From the NCBI GenBank assembly GCA_947498505.1, contig CANMKG010000003.1, forward strand, positions 496,001 through 560,000: a stretch of DNA of 64,000 nt, written 5' to 3'. Of the stretch, positions 9,844 through 18,333 are shown in pieces (the stretch's first letter is position 1; every line of letters starts with the position of its first letter). The position numbers and the translations under genes were made by a program. The notes under the pieces were generated by a model. That model ran no database searches. It worked only from the letters and a program-made list of their open reading frames with translations, and was not told where the DNA came from. This DNA comes from an uncultured Maribacter sp. (GTDB taxonomy: Bacteria > Bacteroidota > Bacteroidia > Flavobacteriales > Flavobacteriaceae).

Positions 9844-10828
9844 TTTGTGTTTGTAAAAATAATGCCTTGTTAGGTTTTTGTTCTTTAAAAGAGTTCGGGG
9901 GATAATGCGAAAACGTGGTATACGAAGGTGCGTATAATTCAAAACGTTGACGTGCAATATAATTTTGCATTGATATTTTTGAACGATAATCACGTAACGC
10001 CTCAATATCTATATAACTATTGGCTACCATACTATCGCCAGTACCTGCTTCAGATAGTACATTTCCTTCGAAGTGAACAATTTTAGAAAGTCCGTCTGTA
10101 CTAGCAAACGGAAAATCTATTCCAGATATACCTGCAGAGTTTGCCGAAATAGTATAGCACATGTTTTCTATAGATCTAGCTCTTTTTGCAATGTCTTTAT
10201 GGGTTAAATTTGGGCTTCCAGCTTCAGAAGAAGAGTGTAAAAATATTTCAGCTCCTCGCATCATTAAACAACGTGCAATCTCCGGATACAATATTTCTTC
10301 AGATGCAATACATGCAAGTTTACCCAGTTTAGTATCGACAACCGGAAACAATGAATCTTCACCATATATTTTTAAATAATCATCCAAAACATCATGTGGT
10401 GTAGGGGCAAACATAGAGTTTAACCTTCGATACTTTAAAATGAGTTCACCTTCATCGTCGATTATAAAACTACTTTGGAAATACAGTTCTGGAAAATTTT
10501 CATCTAATTCGTAAAAGTTACCAGAGAGAAAAATGGATTCCTTTTTGCAAAAATCTTTCATTTCGTCAAAGAGAATATCGTCAGTAGTAATGCAAGCTTT
10601 TTCATGCCATTCTTCAATGGTTTCTCCAAACGGAAAACTAGTTAAAAAATACTCTGGTAAAACAATAAGTTTTAAATCTGGACCAATAAACTTTTTAGAA
10701 CCACTAATCTGTGCTAAAACTGTTTTAAGTGTTTTTTGCATTGAGCTATGAGCCGCCGCTTTGTTTTCGCATGCGTTAACTGCTGGGCATTCTATTTGTA
10801 ATGCTAAAGCTTTATATCTTTTTATCAA
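9815..10828 (-). CDS. Nitrilase-superfamily carbon-nitrogen hydrolase (probable amidase)
   Basis: 337 residues with the Glu-Lys-Cys triad of the C-N hydrolase fold: E59 in IVLPEYF, K132 in LKYRRLN, and C173 in KLACIASEEILYPEIAR. The start is a TTG giving IKRYKALALQ; no upstream ATG is in frame. No signal peptide is seen, so it is cytoplasmic. The family hydrolyses linear amides, nitriles or carbamoyl compounds. In this setting it could deaminate a half-amide made by cyclic-imide opening, in parallel with the isochorismatase-type amidase at 19273-19935 (inference). It has its own operator at 10858-10892. Confidence 0.82.
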   Translation of the reverse strand: MIKRYKALALQIECPAVNACENKAAAHSSMQKTLKTVLAQISGSKKFIGPDLKLIVLPEYFLTSFPFGETIEEWHEKACITTDDILFDEMKDFCKKESIFLSGNFYELDENFPELYFQSSFIIDDEGELILKYRRLNSMFAPTPHDVLDDYLKIYGEDSLFPVVDTKLGKLACIASEEILYPEIARCLMMRGAEIFLHSSSEAGSPNLTHKDIAKRARSIENMCYTISANSAGISGIDFPFASTDGLSKIVHFEGNVLSEAGTGDSMVANSYIDIEALRDYRSKISMQNYIARQRFELYAPSYTTFSHYPPNSFKEQKPNKALFLQTQIKVVNKLYS

Positions 10829-10857
10829 TGTAATTATAATTTGGTTTTCTTAAAGTT

Positions 10858-10892
10858 ACACAAAATAGTTAACATTATTAACTATTTTGTGT
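10858..10892. promoter_or_regulatory. Operator, single-dyad type, for the nitrilase-family gene
   Basis: Perfect 15-bp arms (ACACAAAATAGTTAA and its complement) around CATTA, centre 10875. The minus-strand sequence holds two -7-like elements, TATTTTGT within the arm and TAACTTTA directly after it (10858-10851). The gene starts at 10828. Confidence 0.78.
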
Positions 10893-10930
10893 AAGAAATG
10901 TAGTATTATTAGAATTAATATTGAAAAATA

Positions 10931-12001
10931 TTAATCCACTAGTTTAAATTCTAGTTTTGTTATTGGAGTATTAGTTGGGGGCGAATTTTTTCCTATTATT
11001 TGCCAACTAACACCAGCTGTATCAGTAAAGACAAATGAGTTTTCATTAAACTCGTTTTTTTGAATAGTAGTAGGGTTTAATTTATGTTCTGTTACCAACT
11101 TGTGAACCATTTTAAGTTTTGGTGTATAAAATGAATGAAGGGTGATTCCTTTTTCCCCAATTCGTTGATGTTCAGATTTATTTGTTTTGTCTCCTCTTGG
11201 GATAAAAAATTTCATTTTACCGCAAATGTTATTAGGAGAAACAAAGCCTTGATACCAATGACTAAAACCTGGTTCCATTTGAAAAACTTGTTTAGGTCCT
11301 TTTAACCAGTCTCCATCAATAGCGGGTTTGTCTTCTGCTTGAAGTCCAAGAGCAGTAGATAAATAAGCCATTTGCTCCATGGAAGAACCATTTATTATAA
11401 AATCATGATGTGTAAATTCGCTTGTTTTTAGTCTAGAATCTTTTGTAATTGTTCCATATCCAGGAATTTTATAGCCATAACGTTGAAAAAAAATATGATT
11501 AAAAAATTCACCGTAAACAGCATTTTCTCTAACAATAATAGGCCTATTAAAAAAGTCTCGTTCACCGGTATTTAATCCAAATAGGTCATCGGCAACAGGT
11601 TCAGTAGGGAGCCATGGCTTTTTACCAACCTCTCTAGCGGTTTGGTAAGTGTCATATAGTCTAAAAATATCATCAGTACGCATAACTGCAATACGGGTTC
11701 CTATAGTTTCAACCGGCGCATAACCAATACCTTCTCCTAAGGGTTTTTCCCATTCCAAAATTCGAAGTAGACCGTGACTATCAATATCTCCATTTTGTAA
11801 ACGGTATGAGGTAAGTTTGGAGTCTACTCCATACATCGCCTTTGCGTCTTTAGCATTTAAGCTAGCTTTACTGGCGATTTTAAAGCCAAAATCACCAAAA
11901 TATTTTATAGCGTAGTCTGCGTTACTTACACCAATCATTACTTCATATAATCCGCTAATTCCAGTATCTGGAAGCTTTTCCGTGGTTGCGTTTGTTGTCA
12001 T
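10931..12001 (-). CDS. VOC-superfamily protein (glyoxalase/extradiol-dioxygenase fold), two-domain
   Basis: 356 residues, long enough for two or more beta-alpha-beta VOC modules. The N-terminal module starts with ISGLYEVMIGVSNADYAIKY and the second is marked by SEFTHHDFIINGSS. It is clearly related to the VOC gene at 30656-31684 (GVYESCIGVPD, SQFTHHGILL). The superfamily includes metal-dependent dioxygenases, epimerases, lyases and binding proteins, and I cannot say which applies here; the HH pair is a candidate metal site. It is co-directional with the reductase 37 bp upstream and probably shares its promoter at 13142-13170. Confidence 0.7.
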   Translation of the reverse strand: MTTNATTEKLPDTGISGLYEVMIGVSNADYAIKYFGDFGFKIASKASLNAKDAKAMYGVDSKLTSYRLQNGDIDSHGLLRILEWEKPLGEGIGYAPVETIGTRIAVMRTDDIFRLYDTYQTAREVGKKPWLPTEPVADDLFGLNTGERDFFNRPIIVRENAVYGEFFNHIFFQRYGYKIPGYGTITKDSRLKTSEFTHHDFIINGSSMEQMAYLSTALGLQAEDKPAIDGDWLKGPKQVFQMEPGFSHWYQGFVSPNNICGKMKFFIPRGDKTNKSEHQRIGEKGITLHSFYTPKLKMVHKLVTEHKLNPTTIQKNEFNENSFVFTDTAGVSWQIIGKNSPPTNTPITKLEFKLVD

Positions 12002-12038
12002 GTACTGTATTTAAAAAACTAAAAAAGACTGTTAAGGC

Positions 12039-13034
12039 TTAAACGTTTAAAATGAGCTTACCGAAGTTTTTCCCAGTATATAGCATTTGCAATGCTGAAG
12101 AAAAATTGTTAAGACCATTTATTGTATGCTCTTTCACACTTATTTTATTACTTCCAATCCATTGCGCAATTTCTTTAACTGCTACTGGCCATTGCTCTAC
12201 ATAATCAAAAACAATAATACCGTTCATTTTACCTCTTGCAGTTACAATTTTCATATAATTTTTAGGACCATATATGTTGCCCATGTCATTATATTGAGAA
12301 ATTGCGCCACAAATAACTACCCGCGCTCCTCTTGCAAGATTTAGTAGGGCAATATCCAAAGTAGGACCGCCAACATTATCAAAGTAAATATGAACACCAT
12401 TTGGTGCGTATTTTTTTAACTGTTGATCTATATCTTCTGTTTTATAATTAATGGCGTAATCAAACCCACATTCTTCAAGCAAAAATTTACATTTAGCATC
12501 GCTTCCAGCTGACCCTATTACGGTACATCCTTTTATTTTAGCTATTTGACCAACTGTGGAACCTACAATTCCGGCTGCCCCTGAAATGTAAACTACATCT
12601 CCGGAAACCGGTTCCCCGCTTTTTAGAAGACCAAAATAAGCTGTCATCCCTGGCATACCTAGGATTCCTAAATGATGCGATAGTTTACTTGAGGAAACAT
12701 CTAATACGGATAAACCTTCTCCGTTGGAGATACAATAGCTTTGTGCCCCTAATAACCCAGATACATAGGAACCTTCTTTAAATTTTTCGTTTTTAGACTT
12801 AATAATTTTTCCAGCAGAAAAGGTTCTGATGACGGCGCCAATTTCAATACCTTTAATGTAGGTGGTTCCCTCATTCATCCAACCACGTATGGCAGGGTCT
12901 AGGGAGATATCATGTATTTGAATAAGAACTTCGCCATCTTTTATGGCCGGGACTTCTTCTGTTTTAATATCAAAATTGCTATCTTCTATTTCCCCTTTTG
13001 GTCTATTTACTAAAATTACCTTAGTGTTTTTCAT
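12039..13034 (-). CDS. NADPH-dependent medium-chain reductase (enone/alkenal reductase type)
   Basis: 331 residues of the zinc-free MDR branch that includes prostaglandin/leukotriene reductases and CurA. The N terminus has VNRPKGEIEDSNF and DISLDPAIRGWM, and the nucleotide fold has YISGAAGIVGSTVGQIAK. The branch reduces C=C bonds conjugated to a carbonyl using NADPH. In this island it could saturate an exocyclic vinyl/ethylidene group or an unsaturated acid (inference). It is the first gene of a minus-strand pair with the VOC gene and is divergent from the alpha/beta protein at 13197, with a tandem operator between. Confidence 0.82.
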   Translation of the reverse strand: MKNTKVILVNRPKGEIEDSNFDIKTEEVPAIKDGEVLIQIHDISLDPAIRGWMNEGTTYIKGIEIGAVIRTFSAGKIIKSKNEKFKEGSYVSGLLGAQSYCISNGEGLSVLDVSSSKLSHHLGILGMPGMTAYFGLLKSGEPVSGDVVYISGAAGIVGSTVGQIAKIKGCTVIGSAGSDAKCKFLLEECGFDYAINYKTEDIDQQLKKYAPNGVHIYFDNVGGPTLDIALLNLARGARVVICGAISQYNDMGNIYGPKNYMKIVTARGKMNGIIVFDYVEQWPVAVKEIAQWIGSNKISVKEHTINGLNNFSSALQMLYTGKNFGKLILNV

Positions 13035-13141
13035 TATCTGAGGGTGTTTGTATATGGAGTATATATTATTAAATCTCCATGAATTATAACTTCATCATAT
13101 TAAATGATGCCTTAATTTATCCTAAAATTAATAAAAATTAG

Positions 13142-13170
13142 TTAATATTATAAATAATTAACTATATTAA
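13142..13170. promoter_or_regulatory. Operator, tandem-dyad type, in a divergent promoter region
   Basis: TTAA-N5-TAAA-N3-TTAA-N5-TTAA with dyad centres 13148 and 13164 (16 bp pitch), in the gap between the reductase (minus) and the alpha/beta protein (plus). The outer arms ATTAGTTAATAT and ATATTAACTAAT are perfect complements. A -7-like TAATTTTA starts at 13175 on the plus strand. Control in both directions is likely. Confidence 0.7.
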
Positions 13171-13196
13171 CTAATAATTTTAAAAATATTCTTGCT

Positions 13197-14228
13197 TTGG
13201 TACAACGAAGATTGGTTTTAGTAAATGGTAAAAATATTCATTTTCAAATAGTTGGAGCGGGACCGGCTATGGTTATGTTTCATCCTTCGCCACATACTTC
13301 AAATTTATTGGTGCCTTTAGCAAAAGAATTCGCGCTGGATTATACCGTAATATGTATTGATACACCTGGCTATGGTAAATCTGATTTTTTGGCTTCGCCC
13401 CCTGAAAGTTTAGGTGATTACACAAGAGTTATTCACGAGTTTTTTAAGAAGCTAGGAATAGATAGACCAGTGTTATACGGTTCAGCAACAGGAGCACAGT
13501 TAGCTATAAGGTATGCTTTAAATTATCCGCAAAATGTCTCCCACATTTTTCTTGATAATGCAGCTCATTTTGAAGAAGGTTTTAGAAATAAGATACTTAA
13601 GCATTATTTCCCAGATTTAAGTCCAAAACAGGACGGAAGTCATCTTCCAATACTATGGAAAATGGTAAACCGTATGTTTAAGTATTTTCCTTGGTGTTTC
13701 GCCGAGGAAAAATATGCTCTTAATAAACCTCCGTTACCTAAAGAAGCGTTGCATTTTATAGCTATGGATTTTTTAAGAGCCGGTGAAAATTACTACTTGG
13801 CATACAAGATGGCTTTTTTACATGAAAAGGCAGAACATGTTCAACAACTTAAAGTGCCAGCAACTATTTTTAGATGGAAAGGAAGTATTATTAAAAAGTA
13901 TATAGATGATTTACTTTATCACGATTTTCCAGAACATATAAAAGCGGTATCCGTTCCCGCGGATAACGTAGAAAGAGTTAATGAAATGATTAAGCAAATA
14001 CGAGGAAAATCGCGAGACTTACCGGGTTATATACTTCCAAGTGAATTTGATATAGAACCAGATTTTCTTGATGAAATCAAAGGAAACATTCCCTCAAATA
14101 AATTACCAGCAATTACTGCAGATGGAACTTATTTGCTTGATACTTGGGCTTTACTTAAACGTGATAACGTTGGTTATGCACCAAAGGATTTGCAAGAGTT
14201 AATGCTTAAATGGTTTACAACAAATTAA
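13197..14228 (+). CDS. Alpha/beta-hydrolase-fold protein without the catalytic serine
   Basis: 343 residues, TTG start. The fold is clear: VMFHPSPHTSNLL (oxyanion strand), DTPGYGKSD, and the nucleophile elbow LYGSATGAQ at 93-101. In the GxSxG elbow the nucleophile position (residue 97) is Ala, so a standard serine-hydrolase mechanism is unlikely. A C-C lyase, cofactor-free oxygenase or binding role is possible. The HPSP segment recalls a group of alpha/beta proteins with altered elbows, and the protein at 31746-32585 has HQSS at the same place. It is first in a three-gene plus-strand unit behind the tandem operator. Confidence 0.75.
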   Translation: MVQRRLVLVNGKNIHFQIVGAGPAMVMFHPSPHTSNLLVPLAKEFALDYTVICIDTPGYGKSDFLASPPESLGDYTRVIHEFFKKLGIDRPVLYGSATGAQLAIRYALNYPQNVSHIFLDNAAHFEEGFRNKILKHYFPDLSPKQDGSHLPILWKMVNRMFKYFPWCFAEEKYALNKPPLPKEALHFIAMDFLRAGENYYLAYKMAFLHEKAEHVQQLKVPATIFRWKGSIIKKYIDDLLYHDFPEHIKAVSVPADNVERVNEMIKQIRGKSRDLPGYILPSEFDIEPDFLDEIKGNIPSNKLPAITADGTYLLDTWALLKRDNVGYAPKDLQELMLKWFTTN

Positions 14229-14238
14229 ACAATATAGT

Positions 14239-14985
14239 ATGAAATTTATATTTAAATATTTGGGAATATTAGGTTTGGTTGTCTTAGGGTTTACATCACT
14301 TAAAAGTAGTAATCCAGAGAAAGCGCTAATTGGAGAGTGGGATAATTTTCAACAATATTGGCAAGAGAATACTGCCGAGAAAATTCATGGTATTGAAACC
14401 AATGATAAACACAGGCATTTATCGTTAAAAATAGAAGAAACAGAGGATGGTAATTTATCAGTAGAAATTCGTGAAGGTAGAAACGGAAGGAATTTTGTTG
14501 AAAAGTTGAATCTCTTTGAAAATCAGGTGTTAAAAGAAAATATGGTTTTAAATGGAGATACACTTTTCATAACAGGAAAACATCATTTTAAAAATAAAGA
14601 ACCTTATAAGTTTATTAGAGTACGTAAGTTTTCTGGATGGATTGAATATCCCATGGAAACCGAAAAAGATGGTAAGTACCATCAAGGTAATTTAGAAATA
14701 AGTGATCAAGGTGGTATGGCTGAGCTAGATATTGAGGGAGTGGATTATACCGTTGAACTTACCCAATTGGTTTATGGTAAAAAATTAGCCGTTATGAAAT
14801 TGGCAGTTTATGATAAGCCTTTGGATAGTGTTGGTATAAATAGTCGTTCTATAAGTTATACCTGGGCAAATCCGGAAGCAAAAAGGATAGGGATTAATTT
14901 AAGAAAAGTTCTAAGTGGTTGGACGTTTATTGAACCTGGTTTTGTAAACCAAAATACTTGGAGAAAAGAAAGTAAAAAACAATAG
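14239..14985 (+). CDS. Exported lipocalin/CpcT-like protein
   Basis: 248 residues with an N-terminal hydrophobic signal segment (KYLGILGLVVLGFTSL) and no clear lipobox. After it comes GEWDNFQQYW, which resembles the G-E/Y-x-N-x-x-Q opening of CpcT/CpeT-like proteins. The rest is rich in beta-strand patterns, as expected of a lipocalin-like barrel. Its C-terminal block YTWANPEAKRIGIN matches YSWGNPGADRIGFN near the end of the protein at 54940-56037, so the two are related. Probable ligand binding in the periplasm; the ligand is unknown. It is followed 1 bp later by an SDR gene. Confidence 0.55.
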   Translation: MKFIFKYLGILGLVVLGFTSLKSSNPEKALIGEWDNFQQYWQENTAEKIHGIETNDKHRHLSLKIEETEDGNLSVEIREGRNGRNFVEKLNLFENQVLKENMVLNGDTLFITGKHHFKNKEPYKFIRVRKFSGWIEYPMETEKDGKYHQGNLEISDQGGMAELDIEGVDYTVELTQLVYGKKLAVMKLAVYDKPLDSVGINSRSISYTWANPEAKRIGINLRKVLSGWTFIEPGFVNQNTWRKESKKQ

Positions 14986-14986
14986 T

Positions 14987-15733
14987 ATGATTAAAGCAAA
15001 ATATTCTGCTCTAGAAAGTGTTGTGGTAATCGTTGGAGCTAATAGTGGAATCGGGCAAAGCTTAATACAACAGTTAGTAGATTGTGATACAACTGTATTT
15101 GGACTTGATATTCAGCCGACTTCCCTTTATAAAGTCTCTGATAAATACGATTATATTGCTGTAAACACCTTAGAGTTAAATGAACTTAGGGTTGCTTATA
15201 ATAGTATTAAGGAAAAGGTTTTTAAAATTGATGGACTTGTAAATTTATCTGGTGCCATATCTCATTTTAAACCTATTGATGAAATTAGTATTGAGGAATG
15301 GAATCATACCTATGATATTAGTTTTAAAAGTTGTTTTAATTCTTGTAAAGTGTTTTTACCTCTTTTAAAGAATACCTCCAACGCTGCTATAGTAAACATG
15401 TCATCTGGTTTGGCATTTATTGGTCAAAAAAATTATGGTCCATATACAACCGGAAAAGCATCAGTAATAGCTTTTAGTAAAACATTGGCTGCAGAAGTTT
15501 CCCCTAAAATAAGGGTAAATACAGTAGCTCCTGGAGCAGTGGATACCAATTTTATTTATAAGGAGGATGGCACAACACGTTTTAATAAAGAACAATATCA
15601 AAAAATAGTTCCTCTAGGAGCTATTGCAAAACCCGAGGAGATAAGTTCCGTAATCTTGTTTTTATTGAGTGATGGGGCAGCGCATATGACGGGACAATGC
15701 TTGCATGTTAATGGAGGGGCTGGTATGCATTAA
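14987..15733 (+). CDS. Short-chain dehydrogenase/reductase (SDR)
   Basis: 248 residues, classical SDR. The cofactor motif is VGANSGIGQS and the catalytic Tyr-Lys pair is in PYTTGKAS, preceded by the Ser-containing NMSSG; the C terminus ends with HVNGGAGMH. It would oxidise an alcohol or reduce a carbonyl with NAD(P); the substrate is unknown. It is last in the unit 13197-15733 and convergent with another SDR starting 8 bp on. Confidence 0.82.
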   Translation: MIKAKYSALESVVVIVGANSGIGQSLIQQLVDCDTTVFGLDIQPTSLYKVSDKYDYIAVNTLELNELRVAYNSIKEKVFKIDGLVNLSGAISHFKPIDEISIEEWNHTYDISFKSCFNSCKVFLPLLKNTSNAAIVNMSSGLAFIGQKNYGPYTTGKASVIAFSKTLAAEVSPKIRVNTVAPGAVDTNFIYKEDGTTRFNKEQYQKIVPLGAIAKPEEISSVILFLLSDGAAHMTGQCLHVNGGAGMH

Positions 15734-15741
15734 CTAATTTT

Positions 15742-16515
15742 TTATCCCATGGTACCCTTAACCACACCACCGTCAACCGATATTGTTTGTCCAGAAATAT
15801 AGCGGCTATATGGTGATAATAACCATAAAGCTAATGAAGCAAAATCTTCGGGATTTCCAATTTTGTTAGTTACTGTTTGCTTTGCAAAAGTAGCTCTAAT
15901 CTCATCTTCAGAAACTCCTTTTAGTTCACTGTTCTTTTTAAATAAATTTTCCATGCGTTGTGTTGCATGAAATCCTGGACCTAAAATGTTTAAAGTAACT
16001 CCAGAATTTCCAATTTCTTGTGAAAGGGTTTTTATATAACCAACAACAGCCAAACGCATAGAATTACTAAGTACTAAGTTTTCTACAGGTTGTTTTACAG
16101 AAACACTTTCTATATATAATAAACGACCATATTGTTGGTCTATCATTTTAGGTAATAATGCTTGAGTTAATGCAATTTTCCACCTAACTACGGTTTTATA
16201 TGCAGTATCCCAATCAGATAGTTTTGTGTCCATGGCAGCCATGGCTGGAGGACCTCCAGAATTAATTACAGCACCCGTTAGTACCCTATCTCCAATGATA
16301 TTAATTAAGCCAGATAATGTGTTCTCCTGTGATAAATCCCCTGCGAAAATTTCTATTTTATCACTTATTTGCTGTAATTCTTTTAGTTTTTCTTGTGTTC
16401 GAGCTATTGCAATAACTCTTGCGTTTTCTGATATCAACTGTTCTGTAATGGCTTTGCCTAATCCACTAGTTGCGCCACCAACCAGAAAGAGTTTATTATC
16501 CAGATGTAAGTTCAT
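15742..16515 (-). CDS. SDR-family protein with atypical catalytic site
   Basis: 257 residues with the SDR cofactor motif VGGATSGLGKA and the family ending SGQTISVDGG. Where classical members have YxxxK it reads LSNSMRLAV, so Tyr and Lys are missing. A subgroup annotated as 3-oxoacyl-ACP-reductase-like shares this SN-x-x-R pattern. It is the last gene of the eleven-gene operon 24810-15742, one base after the BASS transporter. Function in the pathway is unknown; it may act as an unusual oxidoreductase. Confidence 0.75.
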   Translation of the reverse strand: MNLHLDNKLFLVGGATSGLGKAITEQLISENARVIAIARTQEKLKELQQISDKIEIFAGDLSQENTLSGLINIIGDRVLTGAVINSGGPPAMAAMDTKLSDWDTAYKTVVRWKIALTQALLPKMIDQQYGRLLYIESVSVKQPVENLVLSNSMRLAVVGYIKTLSQEIGNSGVTLNILGPGFHATQRMENLFKKNSELKGVSEDEIRATFAKQTVTNKIGNPEDFASLALWLLSPYSRYISGQTISVDGGVVKGTMG

Positions 16516-16516
16516 T

Positions 16517-17401
16517 TTACTTATGAATTAATTTTTTAAACAGAAAAATTACGCCTATTGCAATAATACACATTACAACTCCATAAACACCTGCAGTTGC
16601 TGCCATTTTTGGTTCGTTCAATAATCCAGTCGAAAGTGCAATAGTCATCCCTAATACATTGTTTTGCATTCCACTTTCTATAGCAATTGTAGCTGCCTGT
16701 TTTGTAGATGTCTTTAACGCTTTTGCACTGAAATAACCAACAGAAAGCGTTGTAATATTTAGTAAAAGTACACCTAAAAAAGAAGCTTTAATAAAAAACC
16801 AACTATTGCCAATTTCCTCAAGTTTCATAATCATGAGCACCAATGCCAAGACAATAACAATGCCGGAACCCCAAGAAATAGCTGACTTACTTTTTTCTGA
16901 AAAATTAGGGTATTTATGTTTTATGAACATACCAATAAGCACAGGCAATGCGGTTAGTTTAAAAATATTGAGTACAGTGGCTCCAATAGGAAGTTGTATA
17001 TTTTTGGATGCAGCACCTAAAATAGTATCTAAAGAGAAGTTTAGTATAAATGGTATCGTAAAAATGGTTACTAAACTTGAAATGGCTGTTAGGCTTATGG
17101 ATAAGGCGGTATCTCCTTTAGCCAAATGTGAAAAAAGATTGGAAACTGCTCCACCTGGGCAACAAGCAACAATCATTAATCCCATAGCTACCATTGGTTT
17201 CATTGGTACTATAGCTACAATGGTAAAAGCTATAATAGGAACAAGAACAATTTGATTAAATAGTCCAATAAAAATTGCTTTGGGAGCAATGCCAACTCTT
17301 TTAAAATCGTCCAATGTGAGTGTTAATCCCATGCCTAGCATTACTAGAAATAGAATAATTTGTAAAATGACAGGAATGTATGCTAAAAACTGTGCAGTCA
17401 T
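16517..17401 (-). CDS. BASS-family sodium/organic-acid symporter
   Basis: 294 residues and strongly hydrophobic, with about nine predicted membrane helices. Hallmarks of the bile acid:sodium symporter family are the Gly/Pro-rich segment IVACCPGGAVSNLFSHLAKG and the later AIESGMQNNVLGMTIALS. It would import or export an organic acid across the inner membrane with sodium. Its place in the amidase/CoA-transferase operon suggests a pathway acid such as a substituted maleate, malate or 2-oxoacid as cargo (inference). Confidence 0.85.
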   Translation of the reverse strand: MTAQFLAYIPVILQIILFLVMLGMGLTLTLDDFKRVGIAPKAIFIGLFNQIVLVPIIAFTIVAIVPMKPMVAMGLMIVACCPGGAVSNLFSHLAKGDTALSISLTAISSLVTIFTIPFILNFSLDTILGAASKNIQLPIGATVLNIFKLTALPVLIGMFIKHKYPNFSEKSKSAISWGSGIVIVLALVLMIMKLEEIGNSWFFIKASFLGVLLLNITTLSVGYFSAKALKTSTKQAATIAIESGMQNNVLGMTIALSTGLLNEPKMAATAGVYGVVMCIIAIGVIFLFKKLIHK

Positions 17402-17412
17402 CTACAAAAAGT

Positions 17413-18333
17413 TTAATTGTTTTTCCAAGCGTTTAAAATTTCAGTTGCAGAAGTTGACCATACTGCTTCATGACTACCTAGTACATCCAGAATATATTCC
17501 AAATACTTAATTCTATGTGGTTGTCCCAATACCCACGGATGAATATTTAAACTTAATATTCTTCCTCCTTGCGAAGTTGTTTCGTTTAATAAGTATTGGA
17601 AGGCATCTTCCACTTGATTCGCCCAGTCTTCCGCTGAATGCAAGTTATTTAGTATTATAAACTGATCGTCTAATTCTGTGGTTAAAGGCATTGCTGTTAA
17701 GATACCATTTTTTGTTTTAAAATCGTAGGGCATTTCATCGTTAACCCAGTCACAAAAATAATCGATACCATTTTGAGCTAATATATCGGGAGTGTTTTCA
17801 GACTCGTTTTTTGCAGGACTTATCCAGCCAGTAATTGCTTGTCCTGTAAGTTCTCGTAAACCATTAACAGCTTGTTCTACCAGCTCTTTTTCTTCATTAA
17901 TATTTTGTCCTCCGTAATGTAATTTATCCATGTGGTAACCATGGCAAAGAATTTCATTACCTCTTTCTTTAATTGTTTCTGTGAGATAAGGAATACGCTC
18001 TGCTAATCTTGTATTTATAGCAAAAGTGGGGGTGATTTTGTATTTGTCGAATGCCTTAAAAAAGCGATAAATACCTACTCTATTACCGTAATCGCGAAGA
18101 CTATAATGTCGTAAGTCAGGATACGGCTTTGTCATTCCTCCCGGAACTTTAAATGGTATACCTTGTTGATTTAACGGAAAAAATTGCACACCTACATTTA
18201 CCCACAGTGCTATTTTTTTATTGTTAGGCCATTGCGTTTTTTTTCTTTCATGCAACATGCTCCATTCGTAGCGTTGATGATCCATGCCATAGGAACGCTC
18301 CGGATAGTCTAAATACGATTTATCTAATCCCAT
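17413..18333 (-). CDS. PuuE-type polysaccharide-deacetylase-fold hydrolase, probable cyclic amide/imide hydrolase (copy 2)
   Basis: 306 residues of the NodB/polysaccharide-deacetylase fold in its PuuE-like form: GNRVGIYRFFKAFDKY, LCHGYHMDKLHYGG with candidate metal histidines, and NIHPWVLGQPHRI near the end. PuuE proteins are cofactor-light allantoinases that open cyclic amides; as I recall, the cyclic imidase of Pseudomonas putida YZ-26 is also of this fold. No signal peptide, so not a cell-wall deacetylase. It overlaps the next paralogue by 14 bp and lies beside an isochorismatase-type amidase, which supports ring opening followed by deamidation (inference). Confidence 0.78.
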   Translation of the reverse strand: MGLDKSYLDYPERSYGMDHQRYEWSMLHERKKTQWPNNKKIALWVNVGVQFFPLNQQGIPFKVPGGMTKPYPDLRHYSLRDYGNRVGIYRFFKAFDKYKITPTFAINTRLAERIPYLTETIKERGNEILCHGYHMDKLHYGGQNINEEKELVEQAVNGLRELTGQAITGWISPAKNESENTPDILAQNGIDYFCDWVNDEMPYDFKTKNGILTAMPLTTELDDQFIILNNLHSAEDWANQVEDAFQYLLNETTSQGGRILSLNIHPWVLGQPHRIKYLEYILDVLGSHEAVWSTSATEILNAWKNN

